From Rhodobacteraceae bacterium EL53 (GTDB taxonomy: Bacteria; Pseudomonadota; Alphaproteobacteria; Rhodobacterales; Rhodobacteraceae): DNA of 64,000 nucleotides. Below are positions 1 to 7,826 of this stretch, piece by piece (the first letter of the stretch is position 1; each line of letters begins with the position of its first letter). The stretch is taken from NCBI GenBank assembly GCA_900313015.1, contig OMPR01000008.1, positions 62,001 to 126,000 on the forward strand, written 5' to 3'. The notes under the pieces are model-generated. The model made no database searches, was not told where the DNA came from, and saw nothing but the letters and a program-made list of their open reading frames with translations. Position numbers and translations under genes: made by a program.

Positions 1-65
1 ACACCCAGCGATAGCATGATGATCGCAAGCGCAAGCGGCAATCCAACACTGATAAGTAGATCCAA
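1..65 (-). CDS. Bile acid:sodium symporter family protein, N-terminal fragment
   Basis: Only the first 21 codons are inside the window; the gene continues beyond base 1. The minus strand shows GGGAGGG followed after five bases by a TTG start and a hydrophobic N-terminus reading MDLLISVGLPLALAIIMLSL. That opening, a short polar start followed directly by a membrane helix with a P-L-A-L-A-I-I-M run, is what the BASS (bile acid:Na+ symporter) family normally has. The identification rests on one helix only, so another small-start membrane transporter is possible. Confidence 0.5.
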   Translation of the reverse strand, partial: MDLLISVGLPLALAIIMLSLG

Positions 66-139
66 AACAACCCTCCCAAAGTCGTTTTGTTCAGCTTAGC
101 CGCAGGGTTATGGATCAGGCAATGGGGGTTTTCATGCCC

Positions 140-874
140 TTAGCCATAGCGTTGCACAAACCGACGCAGGATTTCACCAGGCTGGGTCACGTCGCTGGCG
201 TGGCACGCAGCGATCAAGGCGTCTGCGTCTGCGGGTGGGAAATAGCCGTGGTCTTTGTAGATATTGATACGTTGTTCAAAATCATCGGCGTTGGCCTCGG
301 GGTGGAACTGCGTGGCATAGACGTTTTCGCCCCAGCGGATCATTTGGAATGGGCAGGGATCAGAGGCGATCAGGTGCACGCAACCGGGCGGCAGGCTTTG
401 CACGGCTTCTTTGTGACCGACAAAGGCTTCGAACCGGGGGGCAAGGCCCCGGGTAAGGGGATCGGTTGCGGCCTCAGCTGTCAGCGTGCAGGTCGAAGGG
501 CCAACGGGTTCACCGTATTGGGCCTTGCTCATGTCGCCGTTCAGATGTGCCGTTAGAACGCCAAGACCATAACAGCACCCCATGTAAGGGTGATCGTGCT
601 GAGTAATCTGTGGCATCAGGCCTAGAATAGCGGCTTCGATCCGGGCCTCGGTCTCTGGTTTTGTGGTCGGGTCGTCGCTGACGCATCCGGGTCCTCCACC
701 AACGATGACGCCGGCATAATCTGTGACGTTCAGACCCTTGGGCAGATCTTCGCAATCCAAACGAATGCGATAGGTGCGGTCTGCTGTCAGGCCGCATTTA
801 TCGAGGATCGAGGCATACTCGGCATCTGCCGCATCGGTTTCGGGGCGCAACTGCAAGATCAGAAAGGGTTTCAT
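140..874 (-). CDS. Type 1 glutamine amidotransferase (GMP synthase-like)
   Basis: A 244-residue stand-alone class I glutamine amidotransferase domain, which would hydrolyse glutamine or act on a gamma-glutamyl type substrate in the cytoplasm. The nucleophile elbow GCCYGLGVL supplies the catalytic cysteine, and QFHPEA near residue 195 supplies the catalytic histidine and glutamate. The family includes GMP-synthase-like amidotransferases of unknown physiological substrate, so the exact reaction cannot be named. I chose the start at MKPFLILQLRPE because the reading frame upstream runs into the end of the neighbouring permease gene and has no family-like residues. It follows the SLC13 permease on the same strand after 59 bases and may be co-transcribed with it. 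Confidence 0.8.
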   Translation of the reverse strand: MKPFLILQLRPETDAADAEYASILDKCGLTADRTYRIRLDCEDLPKGLNVTDYAGVIVGGGPGCVSDDPTTKPETEARIEAAILGLMPQITQHDHPYMGCCYGLGVLTAHLNGDMSKAQYGEPVGPSTCTLTAEAATDPLTRGLAPRFEAFVGHKEAVQSLPPGCVHLIASDPCPFQMIRWGENVYATQFHPEANADDFEQRINIYKDHGYFPPADADALIAACHASDVTQPGEILRRFVQRYG

Positions 875-933
875 AGGCGCGGCTTTACCGTGCACGAGTA
901 CGATTTGGCAACGGTGCAGAGGGTCACAGGCTC

Positions 934-2706
934 CTACATAGGCCAAAAGACCAGAATGGCGGGGATGGAAACGGCAATGATCAGGATTTCCAGCGGCAAG
1001 CCCATGCGCCAGTAATCGCCAAATTGATAGCCGCCGGGACCTAGGATCAGCGTGTTGTTCTTGTGCCCAATGGGGGTAAGGAACGCGGCAGAGGCAGCGA
1101 CGGCCACAGCCATTAAGAATGGATCGGCGGACACCCCGAGCGTGTTTGCCATCTGAATGCCAACGGGGGCGGCGACAATGGTGGTGGCGGTGTTGTTCAA
1201 CACATCCGACAGGGTCATGGTCACGATCATCAGAACGGTCAAAATCGCCCAAGCGGGCAGGCCGTTGGTGAGGGAAATCAAGCTGCCTGCGATAAGCTCG
1301 GTCCCACCCGAGGTTTCAAGCGCGGACCCCAGCGGGATCATCGACCCCAGCAAAACCACCACGGGCCATTCGATGTGATCATAGATCTCACTAACGGGCA
1401 TGATTTTGGTCAGTACATAGGCCACCACCACCAGCCCTAAAGCGATGGGCAAATAGATCAGGCCGAGACTGGCCGCCATGACCGCCCCGGCAAAGAGACC
1501 TATAGCCAACCAAACCTTTTCGTTCGCGGTTACAGAAAGCCCGCGTTCCGCAAGCGGCAAACACCCCAACCAGTCAGTGACATCGGGTCCGCGATCACGC
1601 GGACACATCAGCAGTAGGATATCGCCAGCTTCGACCTCGGTCTTACGGACCTGTTTTGTGATGCGTTTGCCTTGGCGTGAAATGCCCATCAGCACAGTGT
1701 TCTGACGCCAAGCGAGGCCAATCGCCTGCGCGGTTTTTCCCAGAATGCGTGAGGTTTCGGTGACCACCACCTCGATCACTTCTAACCCATCACCTGCGGC
1801 CGTCAGCACCTCTTGGCGGCGGGTGTCTGAGAAATCGAGGTTCAAGGCGGTGCGGAATTCATCCAGGGCTTCGGGAGCCGCCTCAAGCACAAGGGCGTCG
1901 CCGGCGCGCAGGATCGCGTTGGCCGCGCGGCCATATCGGCGCTTTCCGTCGCGGATCAGGCCCAGGATGGCGACATCGGATTTGTCCGCGGTCTCATCCA
2001 GTTCTGCCAGACGTTTGCCAATGTGGGGGGACTCTTTGGGGATGGTGAGTTCCGCAATGTATTGTGCCAGAGCTTCGGAATGGTCGTCAGTGGTTCCGCG
2101 ATCTGGGATTAACCGCCACCCGATGAGCGCGACAAAGATCAGCCCTGCAAGGGCGGCGATCCCGCCAACCGGGGCGAAATCAAACATCGAAAACGGCTCA
2201 CCCAGCGACTCTGCCCGGATCGAGGCGATGATGATATTGGGCGGCGTTCCGATCAAAGTGGCCATGCCGCCGAGGATGGTGGCAAAGCTGAGCGGCATTA
2301 GGGACAGGCCCGGTGCCCGCCCAGCCTTGCGGGCGGTTTGGATATCAACGGGCATCAGCAAAGCCAATGCGGCGACGTTGTTCATGAATGCAGACAAAAC
2401 CGCGCCAATGCCCCCCATCAGCGCAATGTGGCTGCCCAACCCGCGAGACGCATCCACCAATGTGCGGGTGATCAAAAACACCGCGCCGGATCGGACAAGA
2501 CCGGCAGAGACCACTAATACCAGTGCGACAACGATGGTGGCAGGGTGGCCAAAGCCTGAAAAAGCGTCGTTGACGGGGACGACCCCCAGAACAACCCCGA
2601 CCATTAGCGCGGAAAAAGCCACGAGATCATAGCGAAAGCGGCCCCAGAGTAAGAGACCGAATACGGCCCCAAACAGCGAAAACAGGATGATTTGATCAGG
2701 TGTCAT
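934..2706 (-). CDS. SLC13/DASS-type permease with RCK_C (TrkA-C) domains
   Basis: A 590-residue inner-membrane permease of the SLC13 type, normally sodium-driven uptake of dicarboxylates, sulfate or related anions. Roughly residues 1-200 and 395-590 are hydrophobic transmembrane blocks. The N-terminal block carries NNVAALALLMP and the C-terminal block NNTATTIVAAP, the paired N-N-x-A/T signatures of this family. Between them (about 205-385) lie two soluble stretches rich in IGLIRDGKR and VLMGISRQGKR type sequence, which are TrkA-C (RCK_C) regulatory domains. The substrate cannot be told from sequence. An inverted repeat sits over the leader just before the start codon and may influence translation. 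The gene is divergent from the TetR gene. Confidence 0.85.
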   Translation of the reverse strand: MTPDQIILFSLFGAVFGLLLWGRFRYDLVAFSALMVGVVLGVVPVNDAFSGFGHPATIVVALVLVVSAGLVRSGAVFLITRTLVDASRGLGSHIALMGGIGAVLSAFMNNVAALALLMPVDIQTARKAGRAPGLSLMPLSFATILGGMATLIGTPPNIIIASIRAESLGEPFSMFDFAPVGGIAALAGLIFVALIGWRLIPDRGTTDDHSEALAQYIAELTIPKESPHIGKRLAELDETADKSDVAILGLIRDGKRRYGRAANAILRAGDALVLEAAPEALDEFRTALNLDFSDTRRQEVLTAAGDGLEVIEVVVTETSRILGKTAQAIGLAWRQNTVLMGISRQGKRITKQVRKTEVEAGDILLLMCPRDRGPDVTDWLGCLPLAERGLSVTANEKVWLAIGLFAGAVMAASLGLIYLPIALGLVVVAYVLTKIMPVSEIYDHIEWPVVVLLGSMIPLGSALETSGGTELIAGSLISLTNGLPAWAILTVLMIVTMTLSDVLNNTATTIVAAPVGIQMANTLGVSADPFLMAVAVAASAAFLTPIGHKNNTLILGPGGYQFGDYWRMGLPLEILIIAVSIPAILVFWPM

Positions 2707-2710
2707 TTAG

Positions 2711-2739
2711 GCACCCTAGCGGGTTCCTTAGCAGGGTGC
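2711..2739 (-). promoter_or_regulatory. Inverted repeat in the SLC13 permease leader
   Basis: GCACCCT (2711-2717) pairs with AGGGTGC (2733-2739). Read in the direction of the permease gene, the 3-prime arm AGGGTGC is the only purine-rich segment at Shine-Dalgarno distance from the ATG at 2706, so a hairpin would hide the ribosome site. Function is inferred only. Confidence 0.3.
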
Positions 2740-2800
2740 GACGGGGAATTGACACAAGTCAGGATCAGTATGTTGTGACGCGGGGTCGTGAAATTTCATT

Positions 2801-2853
2801 CTTGTCAGTGTGACAGGAATTACCTTAACCCTCATTATTGTCATTCCGACAAG
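2801..2853 (+). promoter_or_regulatory. Tandem palindromes, probable TetR operators
   Basis: Two copies of the same interrupted palindrome, TGTC-N5-GACA, lie at 2803-2815 and 2839-2851, exactly 36 bp apart. Both are preceded by CATT-N-T (CATTCTTGTCA and CATTATTGTCA). They lie between the divergent SLC13 permease and the TetR gene, the second ending 23 bases before the TetR start. Two matched half-site pairs in this position are typical of an autoregulated TetR repressor; the link to this protein is inference. Confidence 0.5.
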
Positions 2854-2874
2854 AAACTAGAAATGGAGAGCCCA

Positions 2875-3447
2875 ATGGCACGACCCAAGAAAGAGCAGGA
2901 GCGCAAGGCCCAGATTCTGGATGCGCTGGAACGTATTGTACTGCGCGATGGGTTGGCCAAGTTAACACTCGCCAAGGTTGCTGAGGAATCGGGGCTACAA
3001 CGGTCCTTGCTGCGCTACTTTGCGGGAAACCGGGCTGATTTAATCCTGCTGCTGTTTGATCGGCTGATTGAACGAGGCGAGGACAAGCTAAATGCGTTGC
3101 AGAACGCAGAGCAGCATACACTCACGGTCGATCAGGTGGTTGACCTGGTACTGGACGGTTTGCTGGCTGACGAATCCTTAAGCCGAATGGTTGACGAGCT
3201 TTGGCCATATGCGGGGGAAGACGTGCGCATTCAGGAGCGTCTGACGGGGCTTTACCAACGACTGTGTGACGAGCTGACCCAACGCATGACGGCGGCTAGG
3301 ATCGGGGCGAATGACGCCGATAGGTTTCAACGGGCTTATGGCATCGTTTCGCTGGGGTTTGGAGCAGCTTCGTTCTTAGAGATCGGATTTGTCCCGCGTG
3401 ACCCAGAAACAATACGCAACGCCGCGCGTCATTTGCTGCGGCCTTAA
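2875..3447 (+). CDS. TetR/AcrR family transcriptional regulator
   Basis: A 190-residue regulator. Residues about 10-55 form the TetR helix-turn-helix (ERIVLRDGLAKLTLAKVAEE then SGLQRSLLRYFAGNRADLI), with the usual Y-F at the end of the recognition helix; the rest is a helical ligand-binding domain. I chose MARPKKEQERK at 2875 because GGAGAG lies four bases upstream and the extra upstream codons run through the operator region. An in-frame ATG four codons earlier is the alternative. The serine hydrolase gene follows after 30 bases with its own ribosome site, so the two are probably one operon. Twin palindromes upstream suggest autoregulation and control of the divergent permease. The ligand is unknown. 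Confidence 0.85.
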   Translation: MARPKKEQERKAQILDALERIVLRDGLAKLTLAKVAEESGLQRSLLRYFAGNRADLILLLFDRLIERGEDKLNALQNAEQHTLTVDQVVDLVLDGLLADESLSRMVDELWPYAGEDVRIQERLTGLYQRLCDELTQRMTAARIGANDADRFQRAYGIVSLGFGAASFLEIGFVPRDPETIRNAARHLLRP

Positions 3448-3477
3448 TCAAAAGAATGAGGGAAGAGGGAGTTTCTC

Positions 3478-4701
3478 ATGAAATGGATCAAACGCGGGGC
3501 GTTGGCTTTGGCGGTAATGGGCGTGATCGGCGTGGGTGCATTTTGGAGTAAGGTCCAAGATGTGCGGGCTTTGATGGCCTATGCCGCCGTCTTCGAAGCT
3601 GACACCATCGACGAAAACTTTCGCACGCTTTATCAAACCTACCCGTCGATAACGATTGAAAGGGCCGGCCCCATAGCAGACTTTGCGGTCGAGACAGAGG
3701 CAGATGTTTTCCCGGCAACCTATGATTTTGACGGAAAAGCTCTGCCCACGGATGCCTTGTTTCAGGAGTTCCACTGGACCGGCATGATCGTGCTGCGGGA
3801 TGGAAAATTGATCCATGAGACCTATGCCCGTGGCAACAGTGCAGAAACCAACCACATTGAGATGTCAGTGACTAAATCGTTGACTTCAATCCTGATCGGC
3901 GTGGCCCGAGATGAGGAGTATCTGCCGGATCTGAATGCGCAGGTCACAGCTTTTATCCCAGAGCTTAAGGGGACTGGCTATGACGGGGTGACGATTCAGC
4001 AGGTGCTCGATATGACCTCGGGTATTCGGTATGTCGAAGACTATGATGACCTGAATTCCGATATCGTGCTGACTGTGGTGGCGACCCTGCGTGGATCATT
4101 GGACGAATTTTCGACTACGATGGTGCGGCAACGGGAGCCGGGCACGTTCAATCAATATGCCAGCATAGAAACGCAGGTTTTGGCTTGGATCTTGCGCCGG
4201 GCAACTGGCCAATCCTATGAAGCGTATTTTCAGGAAAAGCTGTGGTCCAAGATCGGGGCCGAAGGGAATGCGGAAATGCTGGTGGATCAAACCGGCGTTC
4301 CAGTGGCCTTTGGCGGGGCGAACCTGCGTTTGCGGGATCTGGCCCGTGTTGGCCAAATGCTGGCAAATGGGGGAACGTCCATGACAGGGGCAGAGGTTGT
4401 GTCATCCGAGTGGCTGCTCCGGTCTACCACTACGGATACGCCGCAATCAAAACCGGGGGATCATGATAAATCTGACTACGCGCTGGGCTATAAGAACCAG
4501 TGGTGGATTCCGACCAACCGAGACGGGGGTGAATTCACCGCCATCGGCATCTACGGTCAGTTTTTGTACGTCAATCCGGCGCGTGGCGTGGTGATTGTGA
4601 TGAATTCGGCCTATCCTGACTATAACGAAAAGCCAGAAACCGAACTGCAAATGGTGGCCGCATTACAGGCAATTGCCAAAAACGTCAGCCCAGATCGCTA
4701 A
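3478..4701 (+). CDS. Beta-lactamase-fold serine hydrolase, membrane-anchored or secreted
   Basis: A 407-residue protein of the class C beta-lactamase / 6-aminohexanoate-dimer hydrolase / esterase superfamily. An N-terminal hydrophobic helix (residues 8-24) after MKWIKR acts as an uncleaved anchor or signal. The nucleophile motif S-x-x-K is SVTK at residues 130-133. A tyrosine motif is present as QYAS (about 223-226), replacing the classic Y-x-[20 protein letters not shown] near the C-terminus matches the end of this family. These proteins are hydrolases of esters, amides or peptides; true beta-lactamase activity is unlikely and the substrate is unknown. It follows the TetR gene after 30 bases, with GGGAG as ribosome site, which suggests regulated expression. 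Confidence 0.8.
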   Translation: MKWIKRGALALAVMGVIGVGAFWSKVQDVRALMAYAAVFEADTIDENFRTLYQTYPSITIERAGPIADFAVETEADVFPATYDFDGKALPTDALFQEFHWTGMIVLRDGKLIHETYARGNSAETNHIEMSVTKSLTSILIGVARDEEYLPDLNAQVTAFIPELKGTGYDGVTIQQVLDMTSGIRYVEDYDDLNSDIVLTVVATLRGSLDEFSTTMVRQREPGTFNQYASIETQVLAWILRRATGQSYEAYFQEKLWSKIGAEGNAEMLVDQTGVPVAFGGANLRLRDLARVGQMLANGGTSMTGAEVVSSEWLLRSTTTDTPQSKPGDHDKSDYALGYKNQWWIPTNRDGGEFTAIGIYGQFLYVNPARGVVIVMNSAYPDYNEKPETELQMVAALQAIAKNVSPDR

Positions 4702-4792
4702 TCAAGGTCAAACGGAGGGTGTCGGAACCTTGAACCCGACACCCAGCTTGTTTTATAGAGGCCCGCAAAACCGTATTCTTCAGGAGCATCAC

Positions 4793-5533
4793 ATGGCCGG
4801 CCACTCCAAATGGGCAAACATCCAGCACCGCAAGGGCCGTCAAGACGCCGTGCGGTCCAAGCTGTTCTCGAAACTGTCCAAAGAAATTACCGTTGCCGCC
4901 AAAATGGGCGACCCGGATCCCGATAAGAACCCGCGTTTGCGTATGGCGGTGAAAGAAGCCAAATCGCAGTCTGTTCCCAAGGACGTGATTGATCGCGCAA
5001 TCAAGAAATCGCAGGCGGGCGAAGGTGATGATTACGAAGAAATCCGGTATGAGGGCTATGGCCCCAACGGTGTCGCCGTGATCGTCGAAGCTATGACCGA
5101 CAACCGCAACCGGACCGCATCCACCGTGCGCTCGACATTCTCAAAGAATGGCGGCAATCTGGGCGAAACTGGGTCCGTTGGTTTCATGTTTGATCGCAAA
5201 GGTGAGGTTGTTTACCCGGCGACGGTTGGCGATGCCGACACCGTGTTCGAAGCGGCGATTGAGGCCGGCGCCGAAGACGTCGAAAGTTCGGATGATGGGC
5301 ACGTGATCTACTGTGCCGATTCTGATCTGAACGATGTCTCCAACGCATTAGAAGCAGCTTTGGGGGAATCAGAGTCGACCAAACTGATTTGGAAACCGAC
5401 GACATCCACCGATATGGATCTTGTTGGCATGCAGAAACTGATGAAGCTAATCGATGCTTTGGAAGATGACGACGATATTCAGCGCGTCACTGCGAATTTC
5501 GAAGCCTCTGACGAAGTCATGGAACAGCTTTAA
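4793..5533 (+). CDS. yebC: YebC/PmpR family DNA-binding regulatory / translation-associated protein
   Basis: A 246-residue cytoplasmic protein with the family hallmark start [15 protein letters not shown] and the block [19 protein letters not shown]. The family (TACO1 in mitochondria) has long been described as DNA-binding regulators, and members have more recently been tied to translation of difficult proline stretches. Start at 4793 is clear: AGGAGC lies seven bases before it and upstream codons show no family similarity. Length is normal. A strong rho-independent terminator follows. No linked partner gene is seen; in many bacteria yebC precedes ruvC, but that is not so here. Confidence 0.95.
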   Translation: MAGHSKWANIQHRKGRQDAVRSKLFSKLSKEITVAAKMGDPDPDKNPRLRMAVKEAKSQSVPKDVIDRAIKKSQAGEGDDYEEIRYEGYGPNGVAVIVEAMTDNRNRTASTVRSTFSKNGGNLGETGSVGFMFDRKGEVVYPATVGDADTVFEAAIEAGAEDVESSDDGHVIYCADSDLNDVSNALEAALGESESTKLIWKPTTSTDMDLVGMQKLMKLIDALEDDDDIQRVTANFEASDEVMEQL

Positions 5534-5576
5534 GCTCTTTCGAGCGGCAAGCCCGTACCAAGAATGATCACAAGAG

Positions 5577-5609
5577 CACCCGGCGCAGAGATGTTCCGGG
5601 TGTTTTTTT
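5577..5609 (+). terminator. Rho-independent terminator after yebC
   Basis: CACCCGG (5577-5583) pairs with CCGGGTG (5596-5602), followed by seven T. Ends the yebC transcript. Confidence 0.85.
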
Positions 5610-5754
5610 GCGTTTTTCATTTTGGTTTCCGATATCAGATTCTATTTTGGGGTCCTTGAAGGCAATTTCTCCCCTTTGTTTTGTCGGAATTCTTGATAAT
5701 CGACAGGATAAAAAACATTCGTTATTTTTGTGATTCTAATCTGAGAGGCGCCGC

Positions 5755-6636
5755 GTGGATCCTGCCGAACGAACAAAGATGTTGGCTACCCTGAAAACGG
5801 GGTTTGATGACCTGTCGCCGCGGCTGTCGATTGTGGCGAAATACATCGTTGATAACCCATCGGATTTTGGGCTGGATTCCATTCGAGAGACAGCCAGGAA
5901 AACAGGGGTCAGCACCTATACCTTGGTTCGAATGGCCAAGCACCTTGGGTTGCATGGGTTCGAAGAACTGCGCGCTCCGTTTCGGACTGCCTTGGTTTCG
6001 GGCGCTGAACTGTCTGACACGATGGACTGGATGGAAACGGTTGAGCAGTTTCCAGAGACGGGTGCACCACAGGCTAAAGCACGTCGCAATACGTTGGCGG
6101 TTGTGCAGCGATCCCTGCATCAACTGGATCCAGCAACGGTGAAATCGGTCGTTGATGCCATGTTTGAAGCCCGAAATGTCTATTTAACAGGTGTCAGGGC
6201 CAGCTATGGGTTGGCTTATTATTTCCACTATGTTGGGCGGATGGCGCTTCCAACGTTGCAGCTGATCCCGCGGCATATGAACAGCGCAGTGGATGAGTTG
6301 AACGATGCCAGCGATCAGGATCTGTTGATCGCGATCGGCGTTTCGCCGTATTCCAAAGAGACGATTCAAGCTTGTAGGTTTGCGCAGAGCAAAGGCGTGA
6401 AGCTGATCATGATCTCTGACTCCGACCGGATTTCACCCGAATTGACCCCTTTTGAAGTGGTTACAGCGTCGACGATTACGACCCATTTCTTTGCCTGCTA
6501 TTCTGGAGTGATGGCTGTTCTTGAAAATATTCTGGCCATGCTTGTTGAACGGGGCGGGCAAGCGGCAGAAAACCGGATCGAATCCTATAAGGCTCTGCGT
6601 GAAGATGTTGAAGCATATTGGACGCACGTGAAATAA
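5755..6636 (+). CDS. MurR/RpiR family transcriptional regulator (HTH + SIS)
   Basis: A 293-residue regulator with the two-domain RpiR layout. Residues about 10-80 hold the helix-turn-helix (IVAKYIVDNPSDFGLDSIRE, then TGVSTYTLVRMAKHLGLHGFEEL). Residues about 125-265 form a SIS domain that usually senses a phosphosugar or related metabolite (VYLTGVRASYGLAYYFHYVG; IAIGVSPYSKETIQACRFAQ; GVKLIMISDSDRI). The start is GTG at 5755, eight bases after GAGAGG. The gene stands 123 bases before the TAXI binding-protein gene on the same strand, so it is a candidate regulator of that transporter. The ligand is unknown. Confidence 0.88.
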   Translation: MDPAERTKMLATLKTGFDDLSPRLSIVAKYIVDNPSDFGLDSIRETARKTGVSTYTLVRMAKHLGLHGFEELRAPFRTALVSGAELSDTMDWMETVEQFPETGAPQAKARRNTLAVVQRSLHQLDPATVKSVVDAMFEARNVYLTGVRASYGLAYYFHYVGRMALPTLQLIPRHMNSAVDELNDASDQDLLIAIGVSPYSKETIQACRFAQSKGVKLIMISDSDRISPELTPFEVVTASTITTHFFACYSGVMAVLENILAMLVERGGQAAENRIESYKALREDVEAYWTHVK

Positions 6637-6759
6637 CATTAGTTTTTGGATGACAATCCTTGTCGGCTTCTTCACCCTTTGGTCAGCCTGAAAGGATGAG
6701 CCAGTATTAGGGAATCCTAGGTTCGATACTTTCAAGTCAATTCAAGATGGGAGAAAAAA

Positions 6760-7731
6760 ATGAAACCTATGAAGTTCTTGCTGGGCCTCGCGACTGGCGC
6801 AACACTGACAATCGGTTCTGCCGCTGTTGCTGCTGACAAGCAATTCATCACAATCGGCACCGGCGGTGTGACGGGCGTTTATTATCCAACAGGTGGTGCA
6901 ATCTGCCGTTTGGTAAATAAAGACCGCAAAACACACGGCATTCGCTGCTCCGTGGAATCTACCGGTGGTTCGGTTTACAACACACGCACCATTCGCGAAG
7001 GCGAGCTGGATTTTGGTGTTGTTCAGTCTGACGTTCAGTCCGCTGCAATTGCTGGCACTGGCAAATTTGCAGATGATGGCGCCTACGAAGACCTGCGTGC
7101 GGTATTCTCGGTTCACCCTGAGCCGCTGCATGTCATGGTCCGTGCTGATGCTGGCATCAATTCGGTCGCTGATTTCAAAGGCAAGCGCGTGAACATCGCG
7201 AACCCCGGTTCCGGTACACGTGTTCTGGCGGAAACGCTGATGGCCGCTGCAGGTGTAACACCTGCTGATTTTGCGCTGGCTGCTGAGCTGAAGTCGTCAG
7301 AACAGTCCGCTGCTCTGTGCGATGGCAAAATCGACGCAACCATCTGGGCCGCTGGCCTGCCAAATGGTTCTTCGATGGAAGCGACATCTACTTGCGAAGT
7401 CAAAATCCTGGACCTGACCACCTCGGGCACCGACACTGTACTGGCTGAGAACGCGGCATATGCTGCGGCAACCATCCCCGGTGGCATGTACCCAAACAAC
7501 GATACAGACATCGCATCCTGGGGGCCAAAAGCAACGTTCGTAACCTCGGCTCAGACCTCGGATGAGGTTGTTTATGCGCTGGTTTCTGGTGTGTTTGAAA
7601 ACTTTGACGCGTTCAAAAAGCTGCACCCTGCGTTTGCCCGCCTGACACCTGAGCAGATGGTAACCGATGGGCTGTCTGCGCCTCTGCACCCCGGTGCTGA
7701 GAAGTACTACAAGGAAAAAGGCTGGAAGTAA
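6760..7731 (+). CDS. TAXI family TRAP transporter substrate-binding protein
   Basis: A 323-residue periplasmic binding protein of the TAXI (TRAP-associated extracytoplasmic immunogenic) type. A Sec signal peptide (residues 1-25, cut after SAAVA) is followed by ITIGTGGVTGVYYPTGGAIC, the T-G-G-x-x-G-x-Y-Y-P-x-G signature of this family. ESTGGSVYNTRTIREGELDF and the later NPGSGTRV are further family blocks. It would deliver a ligand, often glutamate or another small organic acid, to the fused permease downstream. It starts ten bases after GGGAGA. A perfect 11-bp hairpin separates it from the permease gene, an arrangement that normally leaves more binding protein than permease. Ligand unknown. 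Confidence 0.92.
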   Translation: MKPMKFLLGLATGATLTIGSAAVAADKQFITIGTGGVTGVYYPTGGAICRLVNKDRKTHGIRCSVESTGGSVYNTRTIREGELDFGVVQSDVQSAAIAGTGKFADDGAYEDLRAVFSVHPEPLHVMVRADAGINSVADFKGKRVNIANPGSGTRVLAETLMAAAGVTPADFALAAELKSSEQSAALCDGKIDATIWAAGLPNGSSMEATSTCEVKILDLTTSGTDTVLAENAAYAAATIPGGMYPNNDTDIASWGPKATFVTSAQTSDEVVYALVSGVFENFDAFKKLHPAFARLTPEQMVTDGLSAPLHPGAEKYYKEKGWK

Positions 7732-7756
7732 TATTCTGACCTGATACCGAAATTGA

Positions 7757-7782
7757 CGCCCCCCTGATCGCTCAGGGGGGCG
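7757..7782 (+). other. Intercistronic stem-loop between TAXI binding protein and permease
   Basis: An 11-bp perfect stem: CGCCCCCCTGA (7757-7767), loop TCGC, TCAGGGGGGCG (7772-7782). No T tract follows, so it is more likely a message-stabilising or partial-termination element than a full terminator. Confidence 0.65.
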
Positions 7783-7826
7783 CTTGCGTCTAAAAAGAAC
7801 CGAAAAAATTCGGATGAGGGATGGCC

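Noticed and set aside
3478-4701. Antibiotic-resistance beta-lactamase
   Set aside because: S-x-x-K is present but the Y-x-N and K-T-G features of true class C enzymes are not; better seen as an esterase/amidase relative.
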